Shown here piece after piece: positions 9,041-18,781 of a stretch of 64,000 nt of DNA. Positions within the stretch are counted from its first letter, which is position 1. Every line of letters starts with the position of its first letter. The stretch lies in assembly GCF_000241265.1 (NCBI RefSeq), contig NZ_BAEE01000021.1, positions 97,694 to 161,693 on the forward strand. Direction: 5' to 3'. The notes under the pieces were generated by a model, which saw only the letters and a program-made list of their open reading frames with translations, was not told the DNA's origin and made no database searches. This DNA comes from Gordonia araii NBRC 100433 (GTDB lineage Bacteria; Actinomycetota; Actinomycetes; Mycobacteriales; Mycobacteriaceae). The translations under genes were made by a program, and so were the position numbers.

Positions 9041-9052
9041 TACGGTACCGTA
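9041..9052. promoter_or_regulatory. 12-bp palindrome TACGGTACCGTA in a divergent promoter
   Basis: A perfect palindrome between hlyIII (start 9035) and the prenyl transferase (start 9096). Its right half read on the minus strand supplies TACCGT, a -10 box for hlyIII. For the plus strand, TACAGT (9082-9087) sits 8 nt before the ATG. The site may bind a regulator, or may simply reflect overlapping promoter elements. Confidence 0.4.
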
Positions 9053-9095
9053 AGTTACTCCCGAGTTGGCAAACTCCGGCGTACAGTGAGTCGCG

Positions 9096-9881
9096 ATGAA
9101 ACTCATTCCGGAAACGCTGCGTACCCCGATGTACGCGGTCTATGAACGACGGCTCACGCAGCTGTTGGACCGGGAGCGTCTGCCCAAGCACGTCGCCATC
9201 ATTTGCGACGGCAACCGGCGCTGGGCGCGCGAAGCGGGTTTCGAGGACGTCAGCCACGGTCACCGGGTCGGAGCGGCCCGCATCGCCGACATGCTGTCCT
9301 GGTGCGACGAGCTCGGCATCAGGACCGTGACGATCTACCTGCTCTCGACCGAGAACCTGCAGCGGCCGTCGGAAGAACTCGACGCGCTGATGGAGATCGT
9401 GCCCGACATCGTCGACGAGATCGCGGCGCCCGAGCGCGGGTGGCGGGTACGGCTCGTCGGCAACATCGATCAGCTGCCCGCCGCGGCCGCCCAACGGCTG
9501 AAGTCCGCGGCCGACCGCACGTCGGCGCATGACGACCGCCTCAACGTCAACGTCGCCGTCGGCTACGGAGGCCGCCAGGAGATCGTCGATTCGGTGCGCG
9601 ACCTCCTCGCCGAGCACGTCTCGGCCGGCGATTCAGCCGAGCAGCTGATCGAAGCGGTCACCGTCGAAGCGATCGACCGCAACCTGTACACCAAAGGCCA
9701 GCCCGACCCCGACCTGGTGATCCGGACCTCCGGCGAACAGCGGCTGTCCGGGTTCCTCCTGTGGCAGAGCGCGTATTCGGAGATCTGGTTCACCGATGCC
9801 TACTGGCCGGAGTTCCGCCGGGTCGACTTTCTCCGCGCGCTGCGCGACTACGGCGCGCGGAATCGCCGATTCGGCCGGTAA
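9096..9881 (+). CDS. Short-chain Z-isoprenyl diphosphate synthase (Rv1086-like)
   Basis: A 261-residue cis-prenyl transferase. Residues 32-45 carry the diphosphate-binding motif AIICDGNRRWAR, followed by HGHRVGA, YLLSTENLQRP, and the C-terminal DLVIRTSGEQRLSGFLLWQ and EIWFTDAYWPEF motifs. By position and length it matches Rv1086, the Z-farnesyl diphosphate synthase that starts decaprenyl phosphate synthesis for the mycobacterial cell wall. Product chain length cannot be told from sequence alone; UppS is the alternative. TACAGT 8 nt before the ATG suggests a leaderless mRNA. Confidence 0.88.
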   Translation: MKLIPETLRTPMYAVYERRLTQLLDRERLPKHVAIICDGNRRWAREAGFEDVSHGHRVGAARIADMLSWCDELGIRTVTIYLLSTENLQRPSEELDALMEIVPDIVDEIAAPERGWRVRLVGNIDQLPAAAAQRLKSAADRTSAHDDRLNVNVAVGYGGRQEIVDSVRDLLAEHVSAGDSAEQLIEAVTVEAIDRNLYTKGQPDPDLVIRTSGEQRLSGFLLWQSAYSEIWFTDAYWPEFRRVDFLRALRDYGARNRRFGR

Positions 9882-9917
9882 CCGCGGATCTGCTGGTCGT
9901 CGCACTAGATTTGAAAC

Positions 9918-10571
9918 ATGTACGACGATGCCGACGAGCGCGAGGCCATAGCCGACCTCGGCGACTTCGAGTTCGAGCGCAAGTTCTTGCTGCGGGATCT
10001 GCCGTCCGAGGGGGCGAGCGACCCGACCCCGACGCTGATAGTCCAGGCCTACGTCTTCGCCGAGGACGGCTTCGCCGTGCGGGTGCGCATCAGCGGCGCG
10101 GCCTCCTCGGTGGACCTCGACCTGCCGCCCCGGGATCTGCCCGAGGCCCTCACCGCACTGCCCGACGCGGTTGGGACCATCGGGGTGAAAGGGCCGGCGG
10201 TGTCGGGGACGAGGTACGAGGCCGAGCGGGAGATCGACTCGCTGGTCGCCGGATCGATCGCCGGCCGGGCGTCGGCGCTGATCGCCAAGGTGCGCTACTC
10301 GATGTGGATGGGGGAGGACGGCTGGGTCGTCGACCGCTTCCTCGCCGACAATGCTCCGCTGCTGGTCGGTGAGGTCGAGCGCGCCCGGCCGGTGACCGAT
10401 TTGGCCATCCCGGACTTCTGCGTGACAGAAGTCTCGGAGGACTCGCGATTCGGCAACGAGTACCTGGCGCACCACCCTTTCCCGACATGGGCTGCCGAGT
10501 TCGCCGACGAGTACCGGTTGCTCGGCCCGGGCTTCATGCAGTCTCTGGGGGAGAACCGCTTTGAGCGCTGA
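9918..10571 (+). CDS. CYTH-like domain protein (putative triphosphate-processing)
   Basis: A 217-residue protein. FEFERKFLLRDLP near residues 17-29 resembles the ExExK signature that opens CYTH triphosphate-tunnel enzymes. Alternating charged beta strands follow (VRVRISGA, GVKGPAVSGTRYEAEREI, KVRYSMW, VDRFLADNAPLLVGEVE), ending in the FCVTEVSEDSRFGNEYLAHHP motif typical of the bacterial short CYTH group. Members hydrolyse tripolyphosphate or thiamine triphosphate; the substrate here is unknown. TAGATT 6 nt before the ATG gives a leaderless pattern. Its stop codon abuts the convergent TetR gene. Confidence 0.77.
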   Translation: MYDDADEREAIADLGDFEFERKFLLRDLPSEGASDPTPTLIVQAYVFAEDGFAVRVRISGAASSVDLDLPPRDLPEALTALPDAVGTIGVKGPAVSGTRYEAEREIDSLVAGSIAGRASALIAKVRYSMWMGEDGWVVDRFLADNAPLLVGEVERARPVTDLAIPDFCVTEVSEDSRFGNEYLAHHPFPTWAAEFADEYRLLGPGFMQSLGENRFER

Positions 10572-11144
10572 TTACCGGTTGCGCGCCGCCAGCGCCGCAT
10601 CGATGTAGTCCACCAGCGGCGCGTTGTCGCCCGCCGTCATCCACCGCCGATACCCGAATTCGACGACGGCGAGTACCGATATCACCAGCACGCCGGGGCG
10701 GAAATCGTCCTCGGCGGTTCGAAGCCGATGCGCCGTGATGGCGATGAGTTGTTCCCGGTCGTCATCATCGATCATCTGGACGCGGTCGAGAATCCCGGGG
10801 ACTTGCGCGATGATCGCCCGCCAGTTGGCCGGCTCGGCGTCGCTCAACGATTGCGTCTGCTCGCGTATCGCTGCGACGAGAGCGGCTTCCGGGTCCGAGT
10901 CTTGGCTGGCGCGAAATCGTTCGAGAATCGCGGCGCTGCTGGCCCGGACCGGGCGCAGCAGCAGATCGTCTTTGGTCGGCACGTGCCGGTAGTACGTGCT
11001 CGGTGATACCCCGGCAGCGGACGCGATCTCGTCGGTCGTGACGGCGTCGTAGCCGCGTTCGCCGAATAGCCGGAGTGCGGCTGCGTCGATGCTTCGGCGA
11101 ACTTCCTCGCGCTGCCTAGCGCGGAGCGGGGGGAGAGACGTCAC
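10572..11144 (-). CDS. TetR-family transcriptional regulator
   Basis: A 190-residue protein. The N-terminal HTH is typical (RRSIDAAALRLFGERGYDAVTTDEIASAAGVSPSTYYRHVPTKDDLL region, about residues 15-60). The helical C-terminal ligand domain is divergent. GTG 11144 with GGCGGAG upstream is chosen over a longer in-frame start. It is divergent from a KstD-like oxidoreductase, with a 33-bp perfect inverted repeat between them, so it very probably controls that gene and itself. Confidence 0.85.
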   Translation of the reverse strand: MTSLPPLRARQREEVRRSIDAAALRLFGERGYDAVTTDEIASAAGVSPSTYYRHVPTKDDLLLRPVRASSAAILERFRASQDSDPEAALVAAIREQTQSLSDAEPANWRAIIAQVPGILDRVQMIDDDDREQLIAITAHRLRTAEDDFRPGVLVISVLAVVEFGYRRWMTAGDNAPLVDYIDAALAARNR

Positions 11145-11181
11145 TCCGCCACTCTGGCATATTGCGCCGCGCCCGCGCACG

Positions 11182-11214
11182 TGATAGTTACTATCATATG
11201 GATAGTAACTATCA
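11182..11214. promoter_or_regulatory. 33-bp inverted repeat, probable TetR operator
   Basis: Perfect 14-bp arms TGATAGTTACTATC and GATAGTAACTATCA are separated by ATATG. Each arm is itself nearly palindromic (GATAGT-ACTATC), so the region could bind two TetR dimers. The spacer contains the first bases of the oxidoreductase start codon (ATG 11198), so the right arm lies inside its first codons. Binding would block both promoter and translation start. Confidence 0.8.
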
Positions 11215-12865
11215 GGCAGATGTGGTCGTCGTTGGTTCCGGCGCAGCCGGCATGACCGCAGCGATCACGGCGGCGCGTAGCGGCATGAAGGTTGTGCTGG
11301 TCGAGAAGTCGAACCGATGGGGTGGATCCACAGCCCGGTCGGGCGGTGGCATCTGGATCCCGGGCAACGACGTTCTCGCCGCTTCCGCGGGGATCGACAG
11401 CATCGACGACGCCCGGCGCTACCTTCATGCCCTGGCCGGCGACGTCGTCGACGTTGAGAAGCTCGATACCTACATTGATCGAGGTCCGGAGGCTCTGCGC
11501 GCACTGTGCGAGTGGACGCCGCTGCGACTGATGTGGGTGGACGGATACTCGGACTATTTGCCTGAACTGCCCGGCGGCCGTGCCGAGGGGCGGTCGGTAG
11601 AACCGCGGCCGTTCGATGTGCGGACGTTGGGCGACGACTACGCCACGATGGAACCGTTCTACACAAAGACTCCACTCAACGTGGTGGTGACTCAAGGCGA
11701 CTACAAATGGTTGAGCACGGGCACGCGGCATTGGCGGGGTCCGGTACGCATGCTGAAGATCGCAGGTCGAACGGCGATCGCCCGTTTGCGCGGACAGCGG
11801 CTCGTGGGGCTCGGGGGCGCCCTCGTCGGGCCTTTGATGATCGGCGTCCGCCAGGCAGGGGTGTCGGTTCGGCTCGGTTGCGGCATGAGGGAACTGATTC
11901 AGATCGACGGCCAGGTGACCGGAGTGGTCCTCGACACTGGTGAACAACTCATCGCGAAGCGCGGCGTGATCCTCGGGTGTGGAGGCTTCGACCATAACGA
12001 GGCGATGCGCAGGCAATACCACCGAGCGCCGGCGGGGACGACGTACTCTCTTGGCGCGACGGCAAACACCGGTGACGGGATCACGGCGGCCACCGAAGTC
12101 GGAGCCGGGGTGGACCTGATGGACGACGCGTGGTGGGCGCCCTCGATTCCGCTTGCGAGTGGACCGTGGTTCGCCCTCTCCGAGCGCTCGCTTCCCCGCA
12201 GCCTCATCGTCAATGATCGGGGAGTTCGATTCATGAACGAGTCACTTCCCTATGTGGAAGCGACCCACGCCATGTTCGGTGGGGAGCACGGGAGCGGCGC
12301 GGGGCCCGCCGAGAATCTTCCGGCCTGGATGATTTTCGATCAGGGTTACCGTGACCGCTACGTCTTCGCCGGTCGGCCGGCGAAGACGCCGCTACCGCAG
12401 AAATGGTTCGACAGTGGAGCTCTCGTGCGAGCCGATTCGATCCCCGAACTGGCGGTGCGCCTCTCGCTGCCCGGCGACGCGCTGGCGGCAACAATCGCGC
12501 GATTCAACGAGTTTGCCCGCGCCGGCGTCGACGAGGATTTCGGGCGGGGTGCCTCCGCCTACGACCGCTACTACGGCGACATCACGAACAAGCCCAACCC
12601 CGGCCTTGGGGTGCTCGACAAGCCGCCCTACTATGCCGCCGAATTCGTGCCGGCCGACCTCGGCACCAAAGGTGGCTTGGTTACCGACGCGCGAGCCCGA
12701 GTCCTCCGTGCAGACGCATCGGTGATTGGCGGACTGTATGCGTCGGGGAACGTGTCTTCGGCGGTCATGGGGCATACGTACGCGGGGCCAGGCGCCACGA
12801 TCGGACCCGCTATCGTCTTCGGGTACCTGGCGGCGCGTGATGTGGTGGAGGCCGCGAGTCGGTAG
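11198..12865 (+). CDS. KstD-type FAD-dependent 3-ketosteroid delta1-dehydrogenase homologue
   Basis: A 555-residue flavoprotein. The N-terminal Rossmann motif DVVVVGSGAAGM binds the ADP part of FAD, followed by EKSNRWGGSTARSGGGIWIP. The C-terminal flavin signature is GNVSSAVMGHTYAGPGATIGPA. Both signatures are characteristic of 3-ketosteroid delta1-dehydrogenases, which desaturate ring A in sterol catabolism. Paralogues act on other ketones, so the substrate is open. ATG 11198 leaves only 8 residues before the first beta strand, as usual. It lies inside the operator and has no ribosome site, consistent with a leaderless or very short leader. Confidence 0.85.
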   Translation: MDSNYQADVVVVGSGAAGMTAAITAARSGMKVVLVEKSNRWGGSTARSGGGIWIPGNDVLAASAGIDSIDDARRYLHALAGDVVDVEKLDTYIDRGPEALRALCEWTPLRLMWVDGYSDYLPELPGGRAEGRSVEPRPFDVRTLGDDYATMEPFYTKTPLNVVVTQGDYKWLSTGTRHWRGPVRMLKIAGRTAIARLRGQRLVGLGGALVGPLMIGVRQAGVSVRLGCGMRELIQIDGQVTGVVLDTGEQLIAKRGVILGCGGFDHNEAMRRQYHRAPAGTTYSLGATANTGDGITAATEVGAGVDLMDDAWWAPSIPLASGPWFALSERSLPRSLIVNDRGVRFMNESLPYVEATHAMFGGEHGSGAGPAENLPAWMIFDQGYRDRYVFAGRPAKTPLPQKWFDSGALVRADSIPELAVRLSLPGDALAATIARFNEFARAGVDEDFGRGASAYDRYYGDITNKPNPGLGVLDKPPYYAAEFVPADLGTKGGLVTDARARVLRADASVIGGLYASGNVSSAVMGHTYAGPGATIGPAIVFGYLAARDVVEAASR

Positions 12866-12876
12866 CGCACCACGCT

Positions 12877-14322
12877 TCACGCGATGTCGCGCAACAGACT
12901 TGTCAGCGCCGCGACGTCGGTTGTGTAAGACGAGGCCGACGGCGTGCCAAACCCGACGACTAATCCGTGCCGCGGCGGATCGGTCGCCGCGGGGTGAGCG
13001 AAGAACGAGAGTGCAGTTACGCCGATGTCGCGCTCGATCGCGGCCCTGATCAGGGCCGACTCTCGATCGGCGGTCGTCGCAATCACCGCGTGTAGACCGC
13101 CGGCGATTCCGGAAACGTTGATGCCGATCTCGGCGAGCGCCGCGATCAGCTGGTCGCGGCGCCGCCGGTAGAACTGTCGGGTCCGCCGGATATGTCGGTC
13201 GTAGGCACCGGAGTTGATCATCTCGGCCAGGACCAGTTGGTCCACGATGCTCGCATCTGGCTCGCGAAGCCCCTTTGACCAGGCGACCTGCTCGACGAGC
13301 CGGTGCGGTAGAACCAGCCAGCCGATCCGTACCGACGGCGACAGCGTCTTGCTCACCGAGCCGGTATACGCGACGACGTCGGGGCCGAGTGCTTGGAGGG
13401 CGCCGACACGGTCGCGTGCATAGCGGTACTCGCCGTCGTAGTCGTCCTCGACGACCAATCCGCTGGTCCGTCTGGCCCAATCGATGACCGCGGTGCGACG
13501 CGCCGGGGATAGCGACACGCCGGTGGGTGACTGATGGCTCGGGGTGAGGAGCACCGATGTCGCCCGCGGCGGAATCGCGTCGATGACCGCACCGTGGTCA
13601 TCGAGCGGTACGGGGATCGTTGCTGCGCCGCGTTCTTCGATCGCCTCGCGATGAAACATCAGCCCGTGGCTCTCGACCGCCACTGATCGTCCGAGTACCG
13701 CCGGCGTCAGCAGTCGAAGCGAGTACTGGACGGCCGGTGTGAGGACGATCTGGTCCGCCTCGGCAAGTACCCCGCGAGCGCGGGCGAGGTAGTGTGCCAG
13801 CGCCGTGCGCAACTCCCAACTGCCGTGGGGTGGACACGGGTCGAAGGCGCTGTCCGGTGCGGTTCCGAGCGCGTGTCGGGTAGCGGTGATCCAATCGGCC
13901 CGGGGGAATCTGCCTGCATTCGGCTGACCGGTGAGAAAGTTGTGCCGCGGGGGTGTGGCAGTCGCCGACGACCTGGCTGCCGGCATCGGTGGGGTGGCGG
14001 TCACCCGTTCGGCGACCCGCGTGCCTGCGCCCTGGCGTGCCACTAGCCAACCTTCGGCGATCAGATCCGAATAGGCCGCCGCGGCTGTGCCCCTCGCGAT
14101 GCCGAGGTCGGCGGCAAGCGAGCGATACGGCGGTAGGCGGCTGCCGGCCGTTAGCCGGCCGTCGGTGATGGCGGCACGCAGGGATTCGGCCAGGTCGCGG
14201 CGCTGTCGGGCACCGCGGCCGCGCGACGGTCCGTCCGCGACGAAGTCCAGATGCAGATCGGTGCCGGTGCTCGCCGCTGTGCCCCAAGCCTTGTTAGTCA
14301 GAGAATTGGCCCGATTATTCAT
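12877..14322 (-). CDS. MocR/PdxR-type GntR-aminotransferase regulator
   Basis: A 481-residue fusion. A GntR winged helix (about residues 42-108: LAESLRAAITDGRLTAGSRLPPYRSLAADLGIARGTAAAAYSDL region) is linked to a fold-type I aminotransferase domain. The PLP lysine is visible in TGSVSKTLSPSVRIGW, with DDYDGEYRY upstream. Such proteins sense PLP or an aminated ligand and regulate pyridoxine, GABA, taurine or other amine genes. It is divergent from an NmrA-like gene with palindromic sites between, so that gene is the likely target. Confidence 0.85.
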   Translation of the reverse strand: MNNRANSLTNKAWGTAASTGTDLHLDFVADGPSRGRGARQRRDLAESLRAAITDGRLTAGSRLPPYRSLAADLGIARGTAAAAYSDLIAEGWLVARQGAGTRVAERVTATPPMPAARSSATATPPRHNFLTGQPNAGRFPRADWITATRHALGTAPDSAFDPCPPHGSWELRTALAHYLARARGVLAEADQIVLTPAVQYSLRLLTPAVLGRSVAVESHGLMFHREAIEERGAATIPVPLDDHGAVIDAIPPRATSVLLTPSHQSPTGVSLSPARRTAVIDWARRTSGLVVEDDYDGEYRYARDRVGALQALGPDVVAYTGSVSKTLSPSVRIGWLVLPHRLVEQVAWSKGLREPDASIVDQLVLAEMINSGAYDRHIRRTRQFYRRRRDQLIAALAEIGINVSGIAGGLHAVIATTADRESALIRAAIERDIGVTALSFFAHPAATDPPRHGLVVGFGTPSASSYTTDVAALTSLLRDIA

Positions 14323-14326
14323 AGGG

Positions 14327-14355
14327 TGATTGAACCATTTATCTGATTCAATCAG
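14327..14355. promoter_or_regulatory. Inverted-repeat operator between MocR and NmrA-like genes
   Basis: TGATTGAA (14327-14334) and TTCAATCA (14347-14354) form an exact inverted repeat with 12 bp between. CTGATTCAATCAG (14343-14355) is in addition a local palindrome around a central C. The AT-rich block sits directly upstream of the regulator start (14322) and about 62 bp before the target gene. It is the probable MocR binding site. Confidence 0.65.
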
Positions 14356-14416
14356 CCTCTATCCTGAGGGGGGATCGCAGTTGTGATCGGGATGGCTAGG
14401 GAGAAAGGGGCCGGCA

Positions 14417-15181
14417 GTGAAAGCAGTCGTGCTCGGGGCGACCGGAACGATGGGCGCCCTCGTGAGCAACCAGTTGGGTGAGCGCGGAGTCACCGTCGTG
14501 GAGGCGCACCGTGGCAGCGGGGTCGACGCGCGGACCGGTGCCGGATTGGCCGAAGCGGTCGACGGCGCCGACGTCGTCATCGACTGCCTCAACCTGACCA
14601 CGATGTCGGCCGCGAAGGCGAAGGAGTTTTTTGCCCAGGCCGCCACCAACGTCGCCGAGGCGGCGACCGCGGCGGGAGCCCGCGTCGTCTGCTTGTCGAT
14701 CTGCAATGCCGCCGATCCCGCCGTCAATCGTCGAATGGGCTACTACCAGGGCAAAGCCGCTCAAGAGCAGACTTACCGCGACATCCTCGGCAACCGGCTG
14801 ACGGTCGTGCGGACCACGCAGTGGTTCGAGCTGGCGGCCACGATGACCGATCAGATGTCTGTGGGTCCCATCGCGGTCATGCCGCATATGGTGACCGCGC
14901 CGATGGCCGCCAGCGACGGCGCGGCGGTCATCGCCGACGCGGCGTTGGGTACCGCGCACCAGGGGCGGCCGGTGGTCGAGGTCCGCGGTCCCGAACAGCT
15001 CGACCTGGTCGATGTCGCTCGGGCGCTGCGCGGAGTCCGGGGGGCTCGCGGGCCGCTGATCCCGATCCGCTTCGGCGGCCGGGCGCTGCGCGACGGCAGC
15101 CTCATTCCGCAGCATCCCGACGTCGTCACCGCGATGACGCTGGATCAATGGCTCAAGGGTGAGAACTCACAGCTTGCGTAG
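14417..15181 (+). CDS. NmrA/atypical SDR-like NAD(P)-binding protein
   Basis: A 254-residue protein with the Rossmann start [13 protein letters not shown] at residues 4-16. The later pattern is that of atypical short-chain dehydrogenases ([31 protein letters not shown]) and lacks a clear catalytic YxxxK in the standard place, although [10 protein letters not shown] carries Y and K. A role as redox sensor or reductase is possible. GTG 14417 has AAAGGGG upstream. Its 3-prime end overlaps the convergent coaA by 15 bp. It is probably controlled by the divergent MocR protein. Confidence 0.75.
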   Translation: MKAVVLGATGTMGALVSNQLGERGVTVVEAHRGSGVDARTGAGLAEAVDGADVVIDCLNLTTMSAAKAKEFFAQAATNVAEAATAAGARVVCLSICNAADPAVNRRMGYYQGKAAQEQTYRDILGNRLTVVRTTQWFELAATMTDQMSVGPIAVMPHMVTAPMAASDGAAVIADAALGTAHQGRPVVEVRGPEQLDLVDVARALRGVRGARGPLIPIRFGGRALRDGSLIPQHPDVVTAMTLDQWLKGENSQLA

Positions 15182-16105
15182 CCGGACCCGGTTGATCGAG
15201 TGATCGGAATCCTTGCGCAGGACGAGGTCGGCGCGGGGACGGGTCGGGAGGATGTTCTCCACCAGGTTGGGGCGGTTGATCGACGTCCAGATGTCCCGCG
15301 CGGCGGCGGTGGCCTGGACATCGTTGAGCCCGGCGTAGGAGTGGAAGTGCGAGTTCGGGTCGGCGAAGGACGTGGTGCGCATCTGCAGGAAGCGCGAGAT
15401 GTACCACTTCTCGATGTCGGAGGTCTTCGCGTCGACGTAGACGGAGAAGTCGAACAGATCCGAGACCATCAGCGTCGGGCCGGTCTGGAGCACGTTGAGG
15501 CCCTCGATGATGAGGATGTCGGGCTGGCGGACGTAGTGGTTGACGTCAGGGACGATGTCGTAGGTCAGGTGCGAGTAGACCGGCGCGGTCACCTCGCGCG
15601 CTCCGGACTTGACCTCGGTGACGAACCGCAGCAGCGCGCGGCGGTCATAGGACTCCGGAAAGCCCTTGCGGTGCATGATGCCGCGTCGTTCGAGCTCGCG
15701 CGTCGGATAGAGGAAGCCGTCGGTTGTGACGAGGTCGACCTTCGGATGGGTGTCCCATCGGGCCAGCAGGGTCGCCAGTAGGCGCGCGGTCGTTGATTTG
15801 CCGACGGCGACGCTGCCGGCGATTCCGATGACGAACGGCACCTGGCGAGACGTCTGCAGTTCGCCCAGGAAGGTCGAGGTCGCGGCGTAGAGGCGTTGGC
15901 GCGCGGCGACGCGCAGGTGGATCAGACGCGACAGCGGCAGGTAGACGTCGGCGACCTCGGCGAGGTCGAGGCGCTCGCCCAGGCCGGCGATCGCGTCGAG
16001 CTCGTTCTGGGTCAGCACCATGGGCATGGATTCGCGCAGCTCGCGCCACTGTCGGCGGTCGAGCTCGAGGTACAGGCTGGGGTCGCGCCCAGAGGATCGC
16101 TTCAC
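15167..16105 (-). CDS. coaA: Pantothenate kinase (type I)
   Basis: A 312-residue enzyme (the same length as the M. tuberculosis protein) that phosphorylates pantothenate, the first step of coenzyme A synthesis. The P-loop [12 protein letters not shown] lies near residue 95. Further family motifs are [28 protein letters not shown] and the feedback-site region [12 protein letters not shown] 16105 follows AGGAG by 5 nt, and the downstream sequence [17 protein letters not shown] is typical of the family start. Confidence 0.93.
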   Translation of the reverse strand: MKRSSGRDPSLYLELDRRQWRELRESMPMVLTQNELDAIAGLGERLDLAEVADVYLPLSRLIHLRVAARQRLYAATSTFLGELQTSRQVPFVIGIAGSVAVGKSTTARLLATLLARWDTHPKVDLVTTDGFLYPTRELERRGIMHRKGFPESYDRRALLRFVTEVKSGAREVTAPVYSHLTYDIVPDVNHYVRQPDILIIEGLNVLQTGPTLMVSDLFDFSVYVDAKTSDIEKWYISRFLQMRTTSFADPNSHFHSYAGLNDVQATAAARDIWTSINRPNLVENILPTRPRADLVLRKDSDHSINRVRLRKL

Positions 16106-16224
16106 CGGCGCTCCTGGAGGCGTCCGCGAATCCCTGGTCCGAATCCGAACGGCATCAATCAAGCGTATTTGTCCGGTCCGAACCGCCGCCACGCGGGATG
16201 GCCGATTGTGGAAAGCTCGGCATC

Positions 16225-17436
16225 GTGAACCCCCGCGACGACGACGAGATCGTCACCGAGTACCTCCGCATCGGCCTCGCCTTCGACTTGCTCGAAGAGG
16301 GATTCGTCGACGCCTACACCGGCGATCCCGCACTCGTCGCGCAGGTCCGCGACGAGCCCCGGCCCGATCCGGCCGTGCTGGCCCGACGGGCCGCCGCCCT
16401 GCGCGACCGACTGCCCGGCGGACTGCCCGCCGACCGTGCGGAGTTCCTGGCGTCACACCTGCGAGCGCTGGAGTGTTCGGCGCGCAAGTTCGCCGGTGAG
16501 GACATCGGCTTCGTCGACGAGGTGCGGGCCTACTTCGACGTCGACATCGCGCCGCAGGACCCCGATGTCTACCGCCAGGCGCACCGGGCACTCGCCGATG
16601 CGCTCGGGGTCGCCGACGACCCGGCGACGCTGCGCGACGCGTATCGCGCCTACCGGAAGTCCACCGAGATCCCCGCCGACCGCCTCGCCGACTGCGTCGA
16701 CGCCTTCGCCTCGGCGTTGCGCGACGAGGTGCGCAAGACCGTCGACCTCCCCGTCGAGGAGACCGTCGACTTCGAGATCGTCTCCGACCAGCCGTGGTCC
16801 GGGTTCAACTACTACCTGGGCGGATATCGCTCTCGCGTCGCCATCAACACCGATGTACCCCAGCATCTCGCGGCGTTGCCGCATCTGGTCGCACACGAGG
16901 CCTACCCGGGCCACCACACCGAGCATTGCCGCAAGGAGAAACTCCTGGTCGGGGGCGGGCAGCGCGAGCAGACCATCTTCCTGGTCAATACACCGCAGTG
17001 CCTGATGGCCGAAGGACTGGCCGATCACGCCCTGCGTGCCGCGATGGGCCCGGACTGGCCGTTGTGGGCCGAGACGATCTATGCCGACCTGGGGCTCCGG
17101 TTCGACGCGCGGAAGGCGACCGCGGTGGGGGAGGCGACGGCGGATCTGCTCGCCGTGCGCCAGGACGCCGCGCTGCTGCTGCACGACCGTGGAGCTGGAC
17201 CGGACGAAGTCGCCGCTTTCCTCGCGACCTGGCTGCTGGTCGGCGAGGACCGGGCGCGGCAGATGCTGCGGTTCCTGACGTCACCGCTGTGGCGCGCCTA
17301 CATCAGCACCTACGTCGAGGGCTACCGATTGCTCGGGGAGTGGCTCGACGCCGGCGACGACCGGCCGGCGAGGTTCAACCGCCTTCTCGACGAGCCGCTG
17401 ACCCCGGCGCTGCTGAGGGCGGAGTTGGCCAACTAA
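16225..17436 (+). CDS. DUF885-family putative zinc metallopeptidase
   Basis: A 403-residue protein if GTG 16225 is used (GGAAAG 9 nt upstream); ATG 16198 would add nine residues. The motif [11 protein letters not shown] near residue 220 is an HExxH-like zinc site seen in DUF885 proteins, and [16 protein letters not shown] supplies a probable third Glu ligand. The C-terminus is helical. Substrate is unknown. M. tuberculosis, as recalled, has no counterpart between coaA and glyA, so this is an insertion relative to that order. Its TAA stop overlaps the -10 box of glyA. Confidence 0.78.
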   Translation: MNPRDDDEIVTEYLRIGLAFDLLEEGFVDAYTGDPALVAQVRDEPRPDPAVLARRAAALRDRLPGGLPADRAEFLASHLRALECSARKFAGEDIGFVDEVRAYFDVDIAPQDPDVYRQAHRALADALGVADDPATLRDAYRAYRKSTEIPADRLADCVDAFASALRDEVRKTVDLPVEETVDFEIVSDQPWSGFNYYLGGYRSRVAINTDVPQHLAALPHLVAHEAYPGHHTEHCRKEKLLVGGGQREQTIFLVNTPQCLMAEGLADHALRAAMGPDWPLWAETIYADLGLRFDARKATAVGEATADLLAVRQDAALLLHDRGAGPDEVAAFLATWLLVGEDRARQMLRFLTSPLWRAYISTYVEGYRLLGEWLDAGDDRPARFNRLLDEPLTPALLRAELAN

Positions 17437-17446
17437 ACTCGCCGGT

Positions 17447-18760
17447 ATGGCTGAGGCGAATGAAGCAACGTCGGTGAACACGATGTCCCTGGCGGAGCTC
17501 GACCCGGATGTCGCCGCGGCGATGAACGGCGAGCTCTCCCGCCAGCGCGACACCCTGGAAATGATCGCGTCGGAGAACTTCGTGCCCCGCGCGGTGCTCC
17601 AGGCGCAGGGCAGCGTGCTGACCAACAAATACGCCGAGGGCTACCCCGGCCGCCGCTACTACGGCGGCTGCGAATACGTCGACGTGGTGGAGGACATCGC
17701 ACGCGACCGGGCGAAGGAGTTGTTCGGCGCGGAGTTCGCCAACGTGCAGCCCCACTCGGGCGCGCAGGCCAACGCCGCCGTGCTGATGACGCTGATGGAG
17801 CCGGGCGAGACCCTGATGGGCCTCGACCTCGCCCACGGCGGGCACCTCACCCACGGGATGCGGCTGAACTTCTCGGGCAAGCTCTACGAGAACGTCTTCT
17901 ACGGCGTCAGCAAGGAAGACTTCCGCGTGGACATGGACGAGGTGCGCAAGATCGCCCTCGACACCAAGCCGAAGGTCATCTGCGCCGGCTGGTCGGCTTA
18001 CCCGCGCACCCTCGACTTCGCCGCCTTCCGCGAGATCGCCGACGAGGTGGGTGCGCACCTGTGGGTCGACATGGCCCACTTCGCCGGACTGGTCGCCGCC
18101 GGGCTGCACCCCAACCCGGTGCCGCACGCCGACGTCGTGTCGACCACCGTGCACAAAACGCTCGGTGGCCCCCGCTCCGGGCTGATCCTGGCGAAGAAGG
18201 ACTTCGCGAAAAAGCTGAACTCCTCGGTGTTCCCCGGGCAGCAGGGCGGGCCGCTGATGCACGTCATCGCCGGCAAGGCCGTCGCCCTGAAGATCGCCGC
18301 GGGCGAGGAGTTCAAGGAGCGCCAGCAGCGCACCCTCTCGGGTGCGAAGATCCTGGCCGACCGTCTCACCGGATCCGATGTCGCCGACGCCGGCGTCTCG
18401 GTGCTCACCGGCGGCACCGACGTGCACCTGGTCCTCGTCGATCTGCGGAACAGCCCGCTCGACGGTCAGCAGGCCGAAGACCTGCTGCACGAGGTGGGGA
18501 TCACCGTCAACCGCAACGCGGTGCCGTTCGATCCGCGACCGCCGATGGTCACCTCGGGACTGCGCATCGGCACGCCGGCGCTGGCCACCCGAGGTTTCGG
18601 CGACGAGCAGTTCACCGAGGTCGCCGACATCATCGCGACGGCGCTCGCGGCCGGAACGTCGGCCGACACGTCGGCCTTGCGCGCCCGTGTCTCCAACCTC
18701 GCATTGGACTTCCCGCTGTACGACGGGCTCGAGCAGTGGGGACTCATGAGCCGGGTCTGA
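17447..18760 (+). CDS. glyA: Serine hydroxymethyltransferase
   Basis: A 437-residue PLP enzyme converting serine and tetrahydrofolate to glycine and methylene-tetrahydrofolate. Motifs are [39 protein letters not shown] and the PLP-lysine site [13 protein letters not shown] near residue 235. TAAACT (17434-17439) lies 7 nt before the ATG, so the transcript is probably leaderless. It is followed 21 bp later by desA2. Confidence 0.95.
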   Translation: MAEANEATSVNTMSLAELDPDVAAAMNGELSRQRDTLEMIASENFVPRAVLQAQGSVLTNKYAEGYPGRRYYGGCEYVDVVEDIARDRAKELFGAEFANVQPHSGAQANAAVLMTLMEPGETLMGLDLAHGGHLTHGMRLNFSGKLYENVFYGVSKEDFRVDMDEVRKIALDTKPKVICAGWSAYPRTLDFAAFREIADEVGAHLWVDMAHFAGLVAAGLHPNPVPHADVVSTTVHKTLGGPRSGLILAKKDFAKKLNSSVFPGQQGGPLMHVIAGKAVALKIAAGEEFKERQQRTLSGAKILADRLTGSDVADAGVSVLTGGTDVHLVLVDLRNSPLDGQQAEDLLHEVGITVNRNAVPFDPRPPMVTSGLRIGTPALATRGFGDEQFTEVADIIATALAAGTSADTSALRARVSNLALDFPLYDGLEQWGLMSRV

Positions 18761-18781
18761 CACCGGGTATCCTGGTCGACT

